From positions 469,798 through 533,797 of the forward strand of contig NZ_JABFOE010000001.1 of the NCBI RefSeq assembly GCF_013116745.1: a DNA stretch of 64,000 bases, given 5' to 3'. Origin of the DNA: Arthrobacter sp. 260 (GTDB lineage: Bacteria; Actinomycetota; Actinomycetes; Actinomycetales; Micrococcaceae). Shown here one piece after another: positions 1 through 9,144 of the stretch. The notes below the pieces were generated by a model that was given only the letters and a program-made list of their open reading frames with translations, was not told the origin of the DNA and searched no databases. How positions within the stretch are numbered: position 1 is the stretch's first letter; each line of letters starts with the position of its first letter. Made by a program: the position numbers and the translations under genes.

Positions 1-306
1 GCCCTGGCCACTAAGTTCCTCCAGCACATCGAGGGTGTCCAGATTGAAGTGGGACCACTGGTTGGCGTCAAGAGTGTCGAGCAGGTCAGTCCGTGACTCA
101 GGGACCTCCCGACCGGTGACCCGCGACCAGTATTCGACCGAGGTATACCGGCCCGCGTCGAATTCCAGCCGGTGCTGCCAGTAGGGCGACCCAGGATCCA
201 TGAGAGGGACGCCCGCAGCATCCTCAAGGTTCAGCCAGTCCTCAGGGGTGGGTGCGTCGGTGATCACCATGCCGTAGTCAAAGAGGTACCACTGTGTGTT
301 TCCCAT
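1..306 (-). CDS. HAD-family hydrolase, N-terminal part (runs off the window)
   Basis: The reverse strand is open from an ATG at 306 down to base 1, giving 102 residues with no stop. The N-terminus WYLFDYGMVITD fits HAD motif I of the subgroup in which the second Asp is replaced by Gly (compare FDLGGVL), with Asp10 as the presumed nucleophile. The rest, with a Trp/Tyr-rich stretch around residues 43-65, fits the alpha-helical cap of a haloacid dehalogenase or phosphatase-like enzyme. The C-terminal motifs II to IV lie outside the window, so the substrate cannot be judged. It is divergent from the exonuclease gene. Confidence 0.6.
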   Translation of the reverse strand, partial: MGNTQWYLFDYGMVITDAPTPEDWLNLEDAAGVPLMDPGSPYWQHRLEFDAGRYTSVEYWSRVTGREVPESRTDLLDTLDANQWSHFNLDTLDVLEELSGQG

Positions 307-396
307 ACTTCAGGGTAGGGGAATGTGGCAGGTATCTCCCGGCGCGCGGGTGAACGTTGGGTAAAATTCAGTGCTGCGCCCCGTAGCGTTGACCGG

Positions 397-1395
397 GTGG
401 GAATTGAGTTCACGGCCATCGACTTCGAGACAGCAAACGGGTTCCGCGGTTCGCCGTGCGCCGTGGGTCTGAGCAAGGTCCGGGACGGCAGGATTGTGGA
501 TGAGGCCCACTGGTTGATGCGGCCCCCCGCAGGCCACGACCATTTCGACTGGCGGAACGTCCGGATCCATGGCATCTCCCCGGAGATGGTGGCTGCGCAG
601 CCCCGCTTCGGCGACCTCTTCCCCGAAATCGGCGCGTTCATTGGCGACGACGTGCTGGTGGCCCACAACGCGGCATTCGACATGGGCGTGATCAGATCGG
701 GACAGGAAGTCTCGGGGATTGCCGGTCCCGCCTACAACTATTCGTGCACGGTAGTGCTGTCGCGGCGGAATTATTCGCTGCCGTCCTACTCGTTGCCGTT
801 TGTCGCAGAAGCGGCCGGCGTCCCGCTGGTCAACCACCACGATGCGGTGGAGGACGCCCGCGCCTGCGCCGGGATCATGATTGACATCGCCCGGATGAAC
901 AACGCCGGTAGCCTCGAGGAACTGGCATCGATCCAGCGGCTCCCGTTGTCCACCCAGGACGCGTATGTGCCCGGCATGAATGAGGTGTCGAAGGCGACCC
1001 GTGGGGCGCTGGCCCGCGGGGCGGCCGCTGTCCGCACAGGACCATCGGGGTGGCCCGACGAGGGGCTGAACCCGCCGGCGAACGGCGCAGCCGACCCCGC
1101 CAACCCGCTGTACGGCCAGACAGTGGTCTTCACCGGCACGCTCGGCATGCCCCGCCCGCAAGCCAAGGAACGGGCTGCATGGCTGGGGGCGCAGCCAGCG
1201 AGCACAGTCACCCGCCGCACCACAGTACTCGTGGTTGGGGACGGATTTGTGGCCTCCGACCTGCGGAACGGCCGGGTCACCGGGAAGGCGCGGCGGGTCC
1301 TTGACCTGCACGAACGCGGCCAGCGGATTGAGGTGCTCTCCGAGGCCGAGTTCCTGCAGATGACCGAGGGCCGCTGGCCGGTCGACAGTCCATAA
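397..1395 (+). CDS. DnaQ-like 3'-5' exonuclease with C-terminal BRCT domain
   Basis: The N-terminal DEDDh exonuclease fold shows ExoI (FTAIDFETAN, Asp9 and Glu11 from the GTG start), ExoII (VAHNAAFDMGV) and ExoIII (HHDAVEDARA, His and Asp). A linker of about 60 residues leads to a BRCT domain (about residues 236-315, starting LYGQTVVFTGTL), the type found in NAD-dependent DNA ligases. The combination suggests DNA repair or proofreading rather than the replicative epsilon subunit. I chose the GTG at 397 because family members begin directly before the T-A-I-D-F-E-T motif. An in-frame ATG at 325 would add 24 unconserved residues and leave only 18 bases to the divergent HAD gene. Confidence 0.8.
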   Translation: MGIEFTAIDFETANGFRGSPCAVGLSKVRDGRIVDEAHWLMRPPAGHDHFDWRNVRIHGISPEMVAAQPRFGDLFPEIGAFIGDDVLVAHNAAFDMGVIRSGQEVSGIAGPAYNYSCTVVLSRRNYSLPSYSLPFVAEAAGVPLVNHHDAVEDARACAGIMIDIARMNNAGSLEELASIQRLPLSTQDAYVPGMNEVSKATRGALARGAAAVRTGPSGWPDEGLNPPANGAADPANPLYGQTVVFTGTLGMPRPQAKERAAWLGAQPASTVTRRTTVLVVGDGFVASDLRNGRVTGKARRVLDLHERGQRIEVLSEAEFLQMTEGRWPVDSP

Positions 1396-1402
1396 CCGGT
1401 AC

Positions 1403-2323
1403 CTAAAGGCTCAACTGCACGCCGGTGAGGTCCTGCGAGGCGTCGATCAGCCGCGACGCCGTGTTGCGCTCGCGGGCGTGTGGTTGCGCCGGGACCAGTG
1501 CCGGGTTGCCCCGTAGCTGGAACCATCCCTGCGGCCCGCAGTAGGACCCATTGCCTACCGCAGCATCGGCTACCGCGCGGACCAGGGGCCACGCCCCGGT
1601 GTCCTTCCCATGGGAGACGGGTGCGAGGATGCGGCGTTGCGGGGCGGGCGAGGTGTTGTTCAGCCCGATGCCCGGACGGTGGGGTGTGAGCATGTCCAGT
1701 GCCAGGCCGGGGTGGGCGACAATGCTCTGTACCGGGCTTCCCAGCAGATGCAGCCGGGCAGCGAGTTCGAAACCGAAGGTCATGACAGCGAGCTTCGACG
1801 TGGCGTAGGCCCGGGGGTTGTTGTACCTCGCGGGCATCAGGTCCGCGGTATCCAGGCGGACCCACCGGTGACTGATGCTGCCGAGGTGAACCACTCGCCC
1901 ACGTGCCGCAGTGAGGGCGGGCAGCAGGCCAGCGGTCAGGGCGAAGTGGCCCAGATGATTGGTCCCGAACTGCAGTTCGAACCCGTCGGCGGTGTGCTGG
2001 CGGCCAGCGGCCCCCACCACCCCGGCGTTGGCCAGCAGGGCATCGATGGGACCTCTCGCGGACAGCAGGTCCACCGCCCGTCGTACGGAGTCCAGGCGGG
2101 CCAGGTCGAGTTCCTGGAACTCGACCCGCGCCTCCGGAACCTGGTGCCGGATCGCCGCAATCGCTGCTCTGGCCTTCTGCTCGTTCCGGGAGGCCATCAC
2201 AACGCTCGCACCGGCGGCTGCGAGCTGCTCGCAGGCAAAATAGCCGAGTCCGGCGTTTCCGCCGGTGACGACGACCGTGCGGTCACTCAGGTCAGACAGG
2301 TCGGTGGGGTTCCAGTTATCCAT
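1403..2323 (-). CDS. Short-chain dehydrogenase/reductase (retinol dehydrogenase-like)
   Basis: This 306-residue classical SDR has the dinucleotide-binding motif TGGNAGLG near residue 20, the structural NAG motif (LLANAGVV) and a catalytic YATSK tetrad segment. Its length and pattern resemble NADP-dependent retinol dehydrogenase or oxidoreductase-type SDRs of actinobacteria. The substrate is unknown. It is convergent with the exonuclease gene, with 7 bases between the ends, and no operon partner is obvious. A paralogue of similar architecture lies at 32947-33864. Confidence 0.85.
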   Translation of the reverse strand: MDNWNPTDLSDLSDRTVVVTGGNAGLGYFACEQLAAAGASVVMASRNEQKARAAIAAIRHQVPEARVEFQELDLARLDSVRRAVDLLSARGPIDALLANAGVVGAAGRQHTADGFELQFGTNHLGHFALTAGLLPALTAARGRVVHLGSISHRWVRLDTADLMPARYNNPRAYATSKLAVMTFGFELAARLHLLGSPVQSIVAHPGLALDMLTPHRPGIGLNNTSPAPQRRILAPVSHGKDTGAWPLVRAVADAAVGNGSYCGPQGWFQLRGNPALVPAQPHARERNTASRLIDASQDLTGVQLSL

Positions 2324-2403
2324 TCAACAAGACTAATTCCCCAAGCCCAGGCGCATTGCCTTAGGGGTACCGGGCTAGCGACAGCGTGCATCGTGCGTCA
2401 CGC

Positions 2404-3456
2404 TCACCCGGCCGAGGTGGTGTCCACCAGCAGCCGGCCCATGGAGGTGACGACGTCGGCCCCCTCCAGTGCGGCGGCCCAGCTGTCCGGGAGCCCGTCC
2501 CGGCCATAAAGCGCGCCCAGGATGTTGCCGGCCAACGATCCGGTGGTGTCGCTGTCGCCGTCGTGGTTGATTGCGAGTGCTATCGCGGCGCGGAAGTGCT
2601 GTTCCGGCCCGGCAGCGGCCTCGCTGGCCAGGACCGCATAGACGGCGATTGCCAGTGCCTCGTCAGCCGTCCAGCCCCCGCCGAGGGCAGCGCTCATCTG
2701 TTCCGGTGAGCCGTCGTCGTCGGCCAGCCGAACCGCCGTCTCAAGGAACTCGGCCAGTTCCGGGACGTTGGAGGTGTACGCCCGCGCGACGGCCGCGGAA
2801 ACTGCTTCCCGCAGTGACATTCCCTGGCGCACGATGCCATGGATCAGGACCGCCACCACCGCTGCCCCGTGCAGGGCGGCGGGGTGGCCGTGGGTCAGGG
2901 CGGCAGCGTTCATGGCCAGCCGATCGGCTACCTCCACCGGAATGTGCGGCACCAGCCCAAAGGGTGCGGAGCGCATCACGGTGCCCGATCCCTTCGCCTC
3001 GGGGTTCACCGGCCGGGACAGGGTTCCCATTTCCCCGCCGCGCAGACCACTGAGGCAGGCTGCGCCCGGCCGGCGACGGTGCCGCAGCACCGTCTGGGCA
3101 TCGATCCAGCGGGGCGGGGCGACGGGAGCCGACGACGGTGGCGTCTCACCCTGCGTCGCTAGCCAGCGGAGGTAGGCCAGCCAAAGACACGCCGTCTCGT
3201 CGGCGGCTACTCCCTCGTTTGCCCACTGAATGGCATCCACGAGACCGTCGACCGTGTAGAGGGACAGCTGGGTGTCGTCCGAGAAGCGAAAGACCCCGGA
3301 CAACTGGGTGGGGGAGGTCAGCCCCGCCGGGCCATAGGCGGCCCTGATCGACTCAAGATCGAGGGTTTCGACGGCGAAGCCGAGCGCATCGCCGAGCGCG
3401 CCGCCCAGCAGGCAGCCATGGACACGGTCGGAGAAGGTGGGGTCGGTCAGCACCAC
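2404..3456 (-). CDS. ADP-ribosylglycohydrolase (DraG/ARH) family protein
   Basis: The 350-residue protein starts with the family hallmark GCLLGGALGDALG and carries FSDDTQLSL (metal-binding Ser-Asp-Asp) and NHDGDSDTTGSLAGN near the C-terminus (the second set of Mg-binding acidic residues). These are the defining features of dinuclear-Mg ADP-ribosylglycohydrolases, which remove ADP-ribose from proteins or small ligands. The start is GTG at 3456. No ADP-ribosyltransferase is visible nearby, so the target is unknown. The gene is transcribed away from the aquaporin gene. Confidence 0.88.
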   Translation of the reverse strand: MVLTDPTFSDRVHGCLLGGALGDALGFAVETLDLESIRAAYGPAGLTSPTQLSGVFRFSDDTQLSLYTVDGLVDAIQWANEGVAADETACLWLAYLRWLATQGETPPSSAPVAPPRWIDAQTVLRHRRRPGAACLSGLRGGEMGTLSRPVNPEAKGSGTVMRSAPFGLVPHIPVEVADRLAMNAAALTHGHPAALHGAAVVAVLIHGIVRQGMSLREAVSAAVARAYTSNVPELAEFLETAVRLADDDGSPEQMSAALGGGWTADEALAIAVYAVLASEAAAGPEQHFRAAIALAINHDGDSDTTGSLAGNILGALYGRDGLPDSWAAALEGADVVTSMGRLLVDTTSAG

Positions 3457-3650
3457 AACAGTCTAGTGTCGGGTAGTGTTCTACTGCCGCGCCCACTATG
3501 GCGTCCGCTCTCAGCGGGCGTTCAGCAACAGGTGGAAGGCTTGACGGGTTTGCCCGACCGCATAAGACGGTCCCGGCAGCCAGCACGGTCCCGACAACAG
3601 CGTCGGCCACAACTTCAGCTTCTCCCACAGCTCAAAGGATTTCGTCCACC

Positions 3651-4694
3651 ATGACGCAGACATCACTGCCCACCACTGAACAGCACGCAGAACCGGAACC
3701 GTCCGGCCGCGCCGCAATGATCAGCGACTTCTCCCTGGTGGCCCGGTCCCTCGCCGAGGCCGCCGGCTCATTCCTCCTGGTCCTGGCCGGTCTCGGGGTC
3801 ACCATCCTGAACACCCAGACGGGGGTGCAGCCCACCCTCGCGTTCGGGCTGGCCCTGATCGGTGCGATTGTCGCCTTCGGCTATGTATCTGGCGGTCACT
3901 TCAACCCGGCGGTCACGCTCGGCTCGGCCATCGCGGGCAAGACCTCATGGACCTCGGTGCTGCCGTACATCGTGGCGCAGGTTGTTGGCGGCATTGTCGC
4001 TGCTGTCTTCATCTGGCTGCTCCTGAGCGCCAACCAGCAGTTCGCCGGAAGCGTCCAGGCGCTGTTCGCCGTCTCGGCCAACGGCTACGCTGACCATTCC
4101 CCGACCCAGTTCGCGCTGAGCAGCGCCTTCCTGGCCGAGGTGGTCGGCACCGCGATCTTCGTGGCAGTTGTCATCGGCGCGATGTCGCGGACCGCCACCG
4201 GATCGCTGCGCAATGCCGGCGGCCCCTTTGCCATCGGCCTGGTGTACGCGGCGCTGCTGACCTTCCTGCTGCCCATCAGCAACGGATCACTGAACCCTGC
4301 CCGTTCCACTGCCGCAGCCATCTTCTCCGAAAGCTGGGCCATCGAGCAGCTGTGGCTCTTCTGGGTAGCACCCATCCTGGGCGCGGCAATCGCCGGACTG
4401 ATCTACCGCAGCACCGATCTGTTCGCCGGGCGCACGAAGGGTGCAAAGCCGGCCACGGTGACCGACGCCCCGGACACCAGTGCGGTTTCAGCTACTCCCG
4501 CCGATGGCACCCAGGCCACCGCCACGCCGGTTGCCTCCCCGGCTTCAGCTTCTTCGCCAGCTACTGACCGGTACCCCGCCGACCACGCGCGCACCGGCGA
4601 CCATGCTGACGAGGGGCAAGTGGACCGCCCGGCAGGCACCGACGACGCCCGCGCATTCTTCGACGAATCGGACGAACGCCGCGACGAAAAATAG
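3651..4694 (+). CDS. Aquaporin / MIP family channel
   Basis: The protein has six hydrophobic segments and both half-helix boxes of the MIP family: HFNPAVTLG after the second membrane segment and SLNPARS before the last, with the Arg of the selectivity filter following the second NPA. This fits an AqpZ-like water channel rather than a glycerol facilitator. The C-terminal tail of about 100 residues is hydrophilic, Ala/Thr/Asp-rich and probably disordered. I start at the ATG at 3651, which has AAAGGAT about 10 bases upstream. The longer open frame beginning at 3498 has low-complexity translation without membrane character. Confidence 0.88.
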   Translation: MTQTSLPTTEQHAEPEPSGRAAMISDFSLVARSLAEAAGSFLLVLAGLGVTILNTQTGVQPTLAFGLALIGAIVAFGYVSGGHFNPAVTLGSAIAGKTSWTSVLPYIVAQVVGGIVAAVFIWLLLSANQQFAGSVQALFAVSANGYADHSPTQFALSSAFLAEVVGTAIFVAVVIGAMSRTATGSLRNAGGPFAIGLVYAALLTFLLPISNGSLNPARSTAAAIFSESWAIEQLWLFWVAPILGAAIAGLIYRSTDLFAGRTKGAKPATVTDAPDTSAVSATPADGTQATATPVASPASASSPATDRYPADHARTGDHADEGQVDRPAGTDDARAFFDESDERRDEK

Positions 4695-4769
4695 GCCACC
4701 CAGCGGGCAAAGTCCGCACCGCCGGGTGCGCTCCGCAGGAATGTCGGTGGGGGCCGGTAGCTTGGAAGC

Positions 4770-5936
4770 ATGAGGTTACTGCACACATCCGATTGGCACC
4801 TGGGACGGTCGTTCCACGGTGTGGGCACCCTCCAGGCGCAGCGGCTCTTCATTGATCACCTCGAGAAGTCGGTCCGTGAGTTTGAGGTGGATGTGGTGCT
4901 GATTGCCGGCGACGTCTACGATCGGGCGCTACCCAGCGTGGACGTCGTCGGCCTCTTTGACGATGCGCTGGAACGCCTGACCGCCGCCGGCGCGCAGGTG
5001 GTGGTCTCCAGCGGAAACCACGACTCTGCCACCCGGCTGGGCTTCGGCGGTCGCATCCTGGAACGCGGGGGAGTGCACCTGCGCACCCGGCTCGAGGATA
5101 TTGCCCGGCCGGTCATTTTTCCCCTGGACGACGACGGCGCCGAGCTCGCTGTGTACGGCCTGCCATACCTCGAACCACGGCTGGTCGCGGAAACGCTCGG
5201 TGCCGAGGCCCCCAGCCACACAGCCGTCACCCGTGCGGCGCTGGACCTGGTTCGCTCCGATCTGGCGCACCGCCGGTCCGCAGGACCCGTCCGGTCGCTG
5301 GTGATGGCCCATACCTTTGCCAGCGGCGGCATCACCTCGGACAGCGAACGCGATCTCAGCGTGGGAGGGGTGGGAGCCGTCCCCCTGGATCTCTTTGAGA
5401 CCTTCGACTATGCGGCGCTGGGGCACCTGCACGGTCAGCAGCAGCTCGCCACGAATGTGCGCTACTCCGGTTCGCCCCTGCCGTACTCCTTCTCCGAAGC
5501 CCGTCAGTCCAAGGGCGCGTGGCTGGTGGAGATCGGCCCTGAGGGGCTGGGTGACGTCCGCGCTGTCGAATGGCCCGGCTACCGTGAGCTCGCGGTGCTG
5601 ACCGGCGAACTCGAAGAACTGCTGTCGGATCCCCGCCACGAATGGGCCGAGACCGCCTATTGCCACATCACGCTGGTGGATCCGGACCGGCCCAGCCACG
5701 CCATGGAGCGGCTGCGCAGCCGCTTCCCTTCGACCCTGGTCCTGGTTTTCGAACCACTGGGTGACCGCCAGCGCGCCGCCCAGACCTACAGCCAGCGGAT
5801 TGCCAAGGCCACCGACGACGTGGACGTGTGCTGCGGGTTCCTCGATCATGTGCGGTCCCGACCAGCGAGCGAGAGCGAACGCACAGTGCTGGCATCTGTC
5901 CTGGAAACCGTTCGCTCGGCAGAGGTGGAACGGTGA
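4770..5936 (+). CDS. sbcD: Exonuclease SbcCD, nuclease subunit SbcD
   Basis: This 388-residue Mre11-type calcineurin-like phosphoesterase has all metal-ligand motifs in order: SDWHLG (Asp8, His10), AGDVYDR, SSGNHDS, VMAHTF and ALGHLHG. With SbcC it forms the nuclease that opens hairpins and protein-blocked DNA ends. Its stop overlaps the GTG start of sbcC, so the two are translationally coupled. The length is normal for actinobacterial SbcD. Confidence 0.95.
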   Translation: MRLLHTSDWHLGRSFHGVGTLQAQRLFIDHLEKSVREFEVDVVLIAGDVYDRALPSVDVVGLFDDALERLTAAGAQVVVSSGNHDSATRLGFGGRILERGGVHLRTRLEDIARPVIFPLDDDGAELAVYGLPYLEPRLVAETLGAEAPSHTAVTRAALDLVRSDLAHRRSAGPVRSLVMAHTFASGGITSDSERDLSVGGVGAVPLDLFETFDYAALGHLHGQQQLATNVRYSGSPLPYSFSEARQSKGAWLVEIGPEGLGDVRAVEWPGYRELAVLTGELEELLSDPRHEWAETAYCHITLVDPDRPSHAMERLRSRFPSTLVLVFEPLGDRQRAAQTYSQRIAKATDDVDVCCGFLDHVRSRPASESERTVLASVLETVRSAEVER

Positions 5937-8900
5937 GAATCCACCGCCTTGAACTGCAGGCCTTCGGCCCCTTCGCGCACCGGCAGGAGGTCGACTTCGA
6001 TCGCCTGGGCGCCCATGGGCTCTTCCTGCTGAACGGTCCCACAGGGGCCGGAAAATCAAGCGTCCTCGATGCGATCTGCTATGCGCTGTACGGGTCAGTT
6101 CCGGGTGCCCGCCAGGGAGCGAAGAGGCTCCGGAGTGATCATGCACCGGAGTCCCTTGCCCCCGAGGTGGTCTGCGAGTTCAGCGTGGGCGGCCGACGGC
6201 TGGAAGTGATTCGCAATCCCCAGTGGAACCGTCCTGCCAAGCGCGGGACCGGCACCACCTCCGAGCCGGCGCGGACCCTGTTGAGGGAGAAGATCGACGG
6301 CGAATGGGTGCAGAAGTCCGCCCGCAATGATGAGGCCGGCGGCGAAATCCAGGCCCTGCTGGGAATGGACCGTGAACAGTTCACCCGAGTGGTCATGTTG
6401 CCGCAGGGCGAGTTCGCCGCTTTCCTGCGCTCCGATGCCAAATCCCGGCGGGACCTGCTCCAGAAACTCTTCGCCACCGACCGGTTCGAGAAGGTCGAGC
6501 AGGTCCTGTCCGAGCGTGCCAGGACGGTCGGTGCCCGGGTGGCCGAGGCTGAAGCGGGGCTGACCCACATCCACCGTCGTGCGGTGGACGAGGTGCAGCG
6601 CTACTCGTTCACCGACGATGCGCCGACGGACGGGACAGCACCGGGAGGGCCGGCAGCGGCAGGGGGCGTTGACGGCGACGAGAGTCCCCTTACCCTTGCC
6701 GACCTTAGCGGCCGGCTCGAAACCGTCCTTGAGAACGCCCGACGGCAATCGGACGAGGACTCACGGAACCGGACACTGCTGACGCAGCAGCATCAGGACA
6801 CCCTGGCTGCCTACACCCGTCGGGAAGCGCTGGGAGCCTTCCGTGCCGCCGAAGAGTCACACGCTGCGCAACGCGGGGAGGCTGGGGACTTCCAGACGGC
6901 GGTGGACCGGGACCGTAAGGCACGCATCCTGGAGAGCGGACTGCGCACATTGGACCTGGCGGAGAAGGCATTACGGCTGGCAACCGGCCGGGCGCAGGAG
7001 GCAACCCGCGCGATGGCCGGCTCGCCGGTCGCGAGTTCCCGCCTCCCGGACCGTGAAAGTACCGGCCAGGAGGACGAGCTCGCCGCGACTGCAGAAACCA
7101 TCGCAATGCTTGATGCGTCCTGCACCGCAGCGATGTCGGAACTCGGCGTCCTCCGTGCCGCCCTGCCGGAAGAACAGCGGCTGCAGAGCCTTGAGCAACG
7201 GCTCGCTGATTCTTCGACCGAGCTGCAGCGGATCGACGCAGCCCTCGGGGAGTGCGCGGAGTCCCTGGTTGAGGTCCGAGCGCAGACAGCACTGGTCCAG
7301 GCGGAGCGGGTAGAACTCGAACGGACAGTCAATGGGACATCGGCGCTCGTCGAGCGGGTGGCGGAGGGTGAACGGCTCCTGGCGACCATCGCCGCGCTGG
7401 ACGTAGCGCGGGCGAAAATGGCGAGCGAAGAGGACCGGTACTCCGCGGCCGAACGGCGTTTCCTCGAACTCAAGAGCATCTGGCTGGAGACCCTCCGGCA
7501 ACGCCTGGAGCAGTCAGCAGCAGAACTGGCGGCCGGCCTCACCGACGACAGCGACTGCCCGGTCTGCGGCAGCCGGTCCCATCCGCACCCCGCAACGGCC
7601 GACGGCGCGAACCTGATCACCCACGAGCAGGAACAGGCGGCACAGCAGGAGCAGCATGCCGCCGAACAGGTGGTGGAAGGCCTTCGGCGGGTGCGCGACG
7701 ACGCCGTCCTGGATGCCGCACGGCTGCAGGCCCAGGGCGGGGACCGCGAGGTGGGTGCCGTCCGGGAGGCTCTCGAAGCTGACACCGCCCTCCTGGCGGA
7801 GGCCGTTGCTGCCGGGAAGGCGCTGGAGCGTGCGACCGAGCGACTGACCGCGCTGACTGCCCGGGAAGAATCACTCACTGCCCAGCACGCCGGGTTGGCT
7901 ACGGCCCAGGCCGAGACCCGTACCTCAAGGACTGGACTGCAGGAACAACTGGGTGAGGTGCACCAGCGGCTGGCGACCCTTCGCGGGGAGTACGAAACCC
8001 TTGCCGAGCGGACCGGTGAGTTGGCGGCAGCACACCAGGCAATAGCCGGCTGCCGGGACGCCCTTCAGGATCTGGCGCGGGCCAGTTCCAGCCGGGAGCT
8101 GGCCTACGCCACCCTGTCCGAGGCGCTCGTAGGTTCGGCCTTCGACCACCCCGAGGAGGTGCGGTCGGCACTGTTGTCCCCAGTGGAACTCGACCATGCC
8201 GAGCTCTTCCTCGCCACCTACCACCGCGCCGGAGATCGGCTGGAGGCCGACCGGGCACGCCCCGACATTGCCGGGGCACTCAGTGACGAAGCGGCGGGGT
8301 TGCCGATCGTGACCAGCGAAGAGGTCGCCGCCGCAGCAGCAACGGAGGCAGAAGCCGCTGAGCGGGCCACCGCTAGCCTGCTCAGGCTGCGGATGGTCCA
8401 GGAGTCAACGCTGCAGCTCGACCGCTATGCGACCGAGCTCACCCGTCAGGAGCAGGTGGTGCTGCCGCTGCTGCAGGAGCGTGACCTGATCAAGTCCCTC
8501 GCCGACACCGCGGCCGGAGGCGGAGAAAACTCGTTCAAGATGTCCCTGGGCACCTACGTGCTGGCGGCGCGCCTGGAGCAGGTGGCCGACGCCGCCACCG
8601 AGCGTCTGCTGGCAATGTCCGACGGGCGCTACGCCCTGGTGCACAGTGATGCACTCTCAGGAAACCGGAAGTCCGGTCTGGGCCTGAACGTGATCGATGG
8701 GTGGACCGGAAACCGGCGGGATACCGCTACCCTGTCGGGCGGTGAGTCCTTCATGGCCGCACTGGCGCTGGCGCTCGGCCTGGCCGACGTCGTCCAGGCC
8801 GAGTCAGGCGGCATCGAAATTGAGACCCTCTTTGTCGACGAAGGGTTCGGCAGCCTGGACGAGCAGTCCCTGGAGCAGGTCATGGACGCGTTGGAGGGGC

Positions 8901-9067
8901 TCCGGGACGGCGGCCGGATGGTGGGACTGGTCAGCCACGTTGCGGAGCTGAAGCAGCGTATCGGTGCCCAGCTGCAGGTCGTGAAGGAACGCGACGGGTC
9001 CACACTGCACATCGTCGACCAGGTCCCAGGCCAGGTGCACCCCCCAGGCGTGCTGCAGACAGTGTAA
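5933..9067 (+). CDS. sbcC: Exonuclease SbcCD, ATPase subunit SbcC
   Basis: This Rad50-like SMC ATPase of 1044 residues begins VRIHRLELQAFGPF. Walker A (GPTGAGKSS) is near residue 32 and the zinc-hook CPVC near residue 541, between long heptad-rich coiled coils. The ABC signature (LSGGESF) and Walker B (LFVDEGFGSLDE, about residue 965) are at the C-terminus. I start at the GTG at 5933, giving a 4-base GTGA overlap with sbcD. The open frame extends upstream to 5828, but that part translates sbcD in another frame. Confidence 0.95.
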   Translation: MRIHRLELQAFGPFAHRQEVDFDRLGAHGLFLLNGPTGAGKSSVLDAICYALYGSVPGARQGAKRLRSDHAPESLAPEVVCEFSVGGRRLEVIRNPQWNRPAKRGTGTTSEPARTLLREKIDGEWVQKSARNDEAGGEIQALLGMDREQFTRVVMLPQGEFAAFLRSDAKSRRDLLQKLFATDRFEKVEQVLSERARTVGARVAEAEAGLTHIHRRAVDEVQRYSFTDDAPTDGTAPGGPAAAGGVDGDESPLTLADLSGRLETVLENARRQSDEDSRNRTLLTQQHQDTLAAYTRREALGAFRAAEESHAAQRGEAGDFQTAVDRDRKARILESGLRTLDLAEKALRLATGRAQEATRAMAGSPVASSRLPDRESTGQEDELAATAETIAMLDASCTAAMSELGVLRAALPEEQRLQSLEQRLADSSTELQRIDAALGECAESLVEVRAQTALVQAERVELERTVNGTSALVERVAEGERLLATIAALDVARAKMASEEDRYSAAERRFLELKSIWLETLRQRLEQSAAELAAGLTDDSDCPVCGSRSHPHPATADGANLITHEQEQAAQQEQHAAEQVVEGLRRVRDDAVLDAARLQAQGGDREVGAVREALEADTALLAEAVAAGKALERATERLTALTAREESLTAQHAGLATAQAETRTSRTGLQEQLGEVHQRLATLRGEYETLAERTGELAAAHQAIAGCRDALQDLARASSSRELAYATLSEALVGSAFDHPEEVRSALLSPVELDHAELFLATYHRAGDRLEADRARPDIAGALSDEAAGLPIVTSEEVAAAAATEAEAAERATASLLRLRMVQESTLQLDRYATELTRQEQVVLPLLQERDLIKSLADTAAGGGENSFKMSLGTYVLAARLEQVADAATERLLAMSDGRYALVHSDALSGNRKSGLGLNVIDGWTGNRRDTATLSGGESFMAALALALGLADVVQAESGGIEIETLFVDEGFGSLDEQSLEQVMDALEGLRDGGRMVGLVSHVAELKQRIGAQLQVVKERDGSTLHIVDQVPGQVHPPGVLQTV

Positions 9068-9090
9068 ATTGGGCTTGTTGACCGGGTTGG

Positions 9091-9116
9091 GCGCATCGGG
9101 AGGGGGGACGATGCGC
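9091..9116 (+). other. Perfect hairpin between sbcC and the MFS gene
   Basis: GCGCATCG and CGATGCGC form an 8-base-pair stem around a purine-rich loop (GGAGGGGGGA). It lies 23 bases after the sbcC stop and 28 bases before the next start. There is no T-run, so it may be a weak terminator for sbcDC or an mRNA structure in the leader of the next gene. Confidence 0.5.
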
Positions 9117-9144
9117 GCTCAGTAGTATCCGGAAAGACCACACC

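Noticed and set aside
310..1311. Long reverse-strand open frame of 333 codons opposite the exonuclease gene
   Set aside because: It is the antisense shadow of a well-supported exonuclease-BRCT gene and its translation is Arg/Pro/His-rich low complexity, as expected from high-GC DNA. The same applies to long frames opposite sbcD, sbcC, the HpaB-like gene, serA and the ABC permease.
5828..5932. Upstream extension of sbcC to an ATG at 5828
   Set aside because: The 35 extra residues are sbcD read in another frame and lack SbcC similarity. The GTG at 5933 overlaps the sbcD stop and directly precedes the conserved start.
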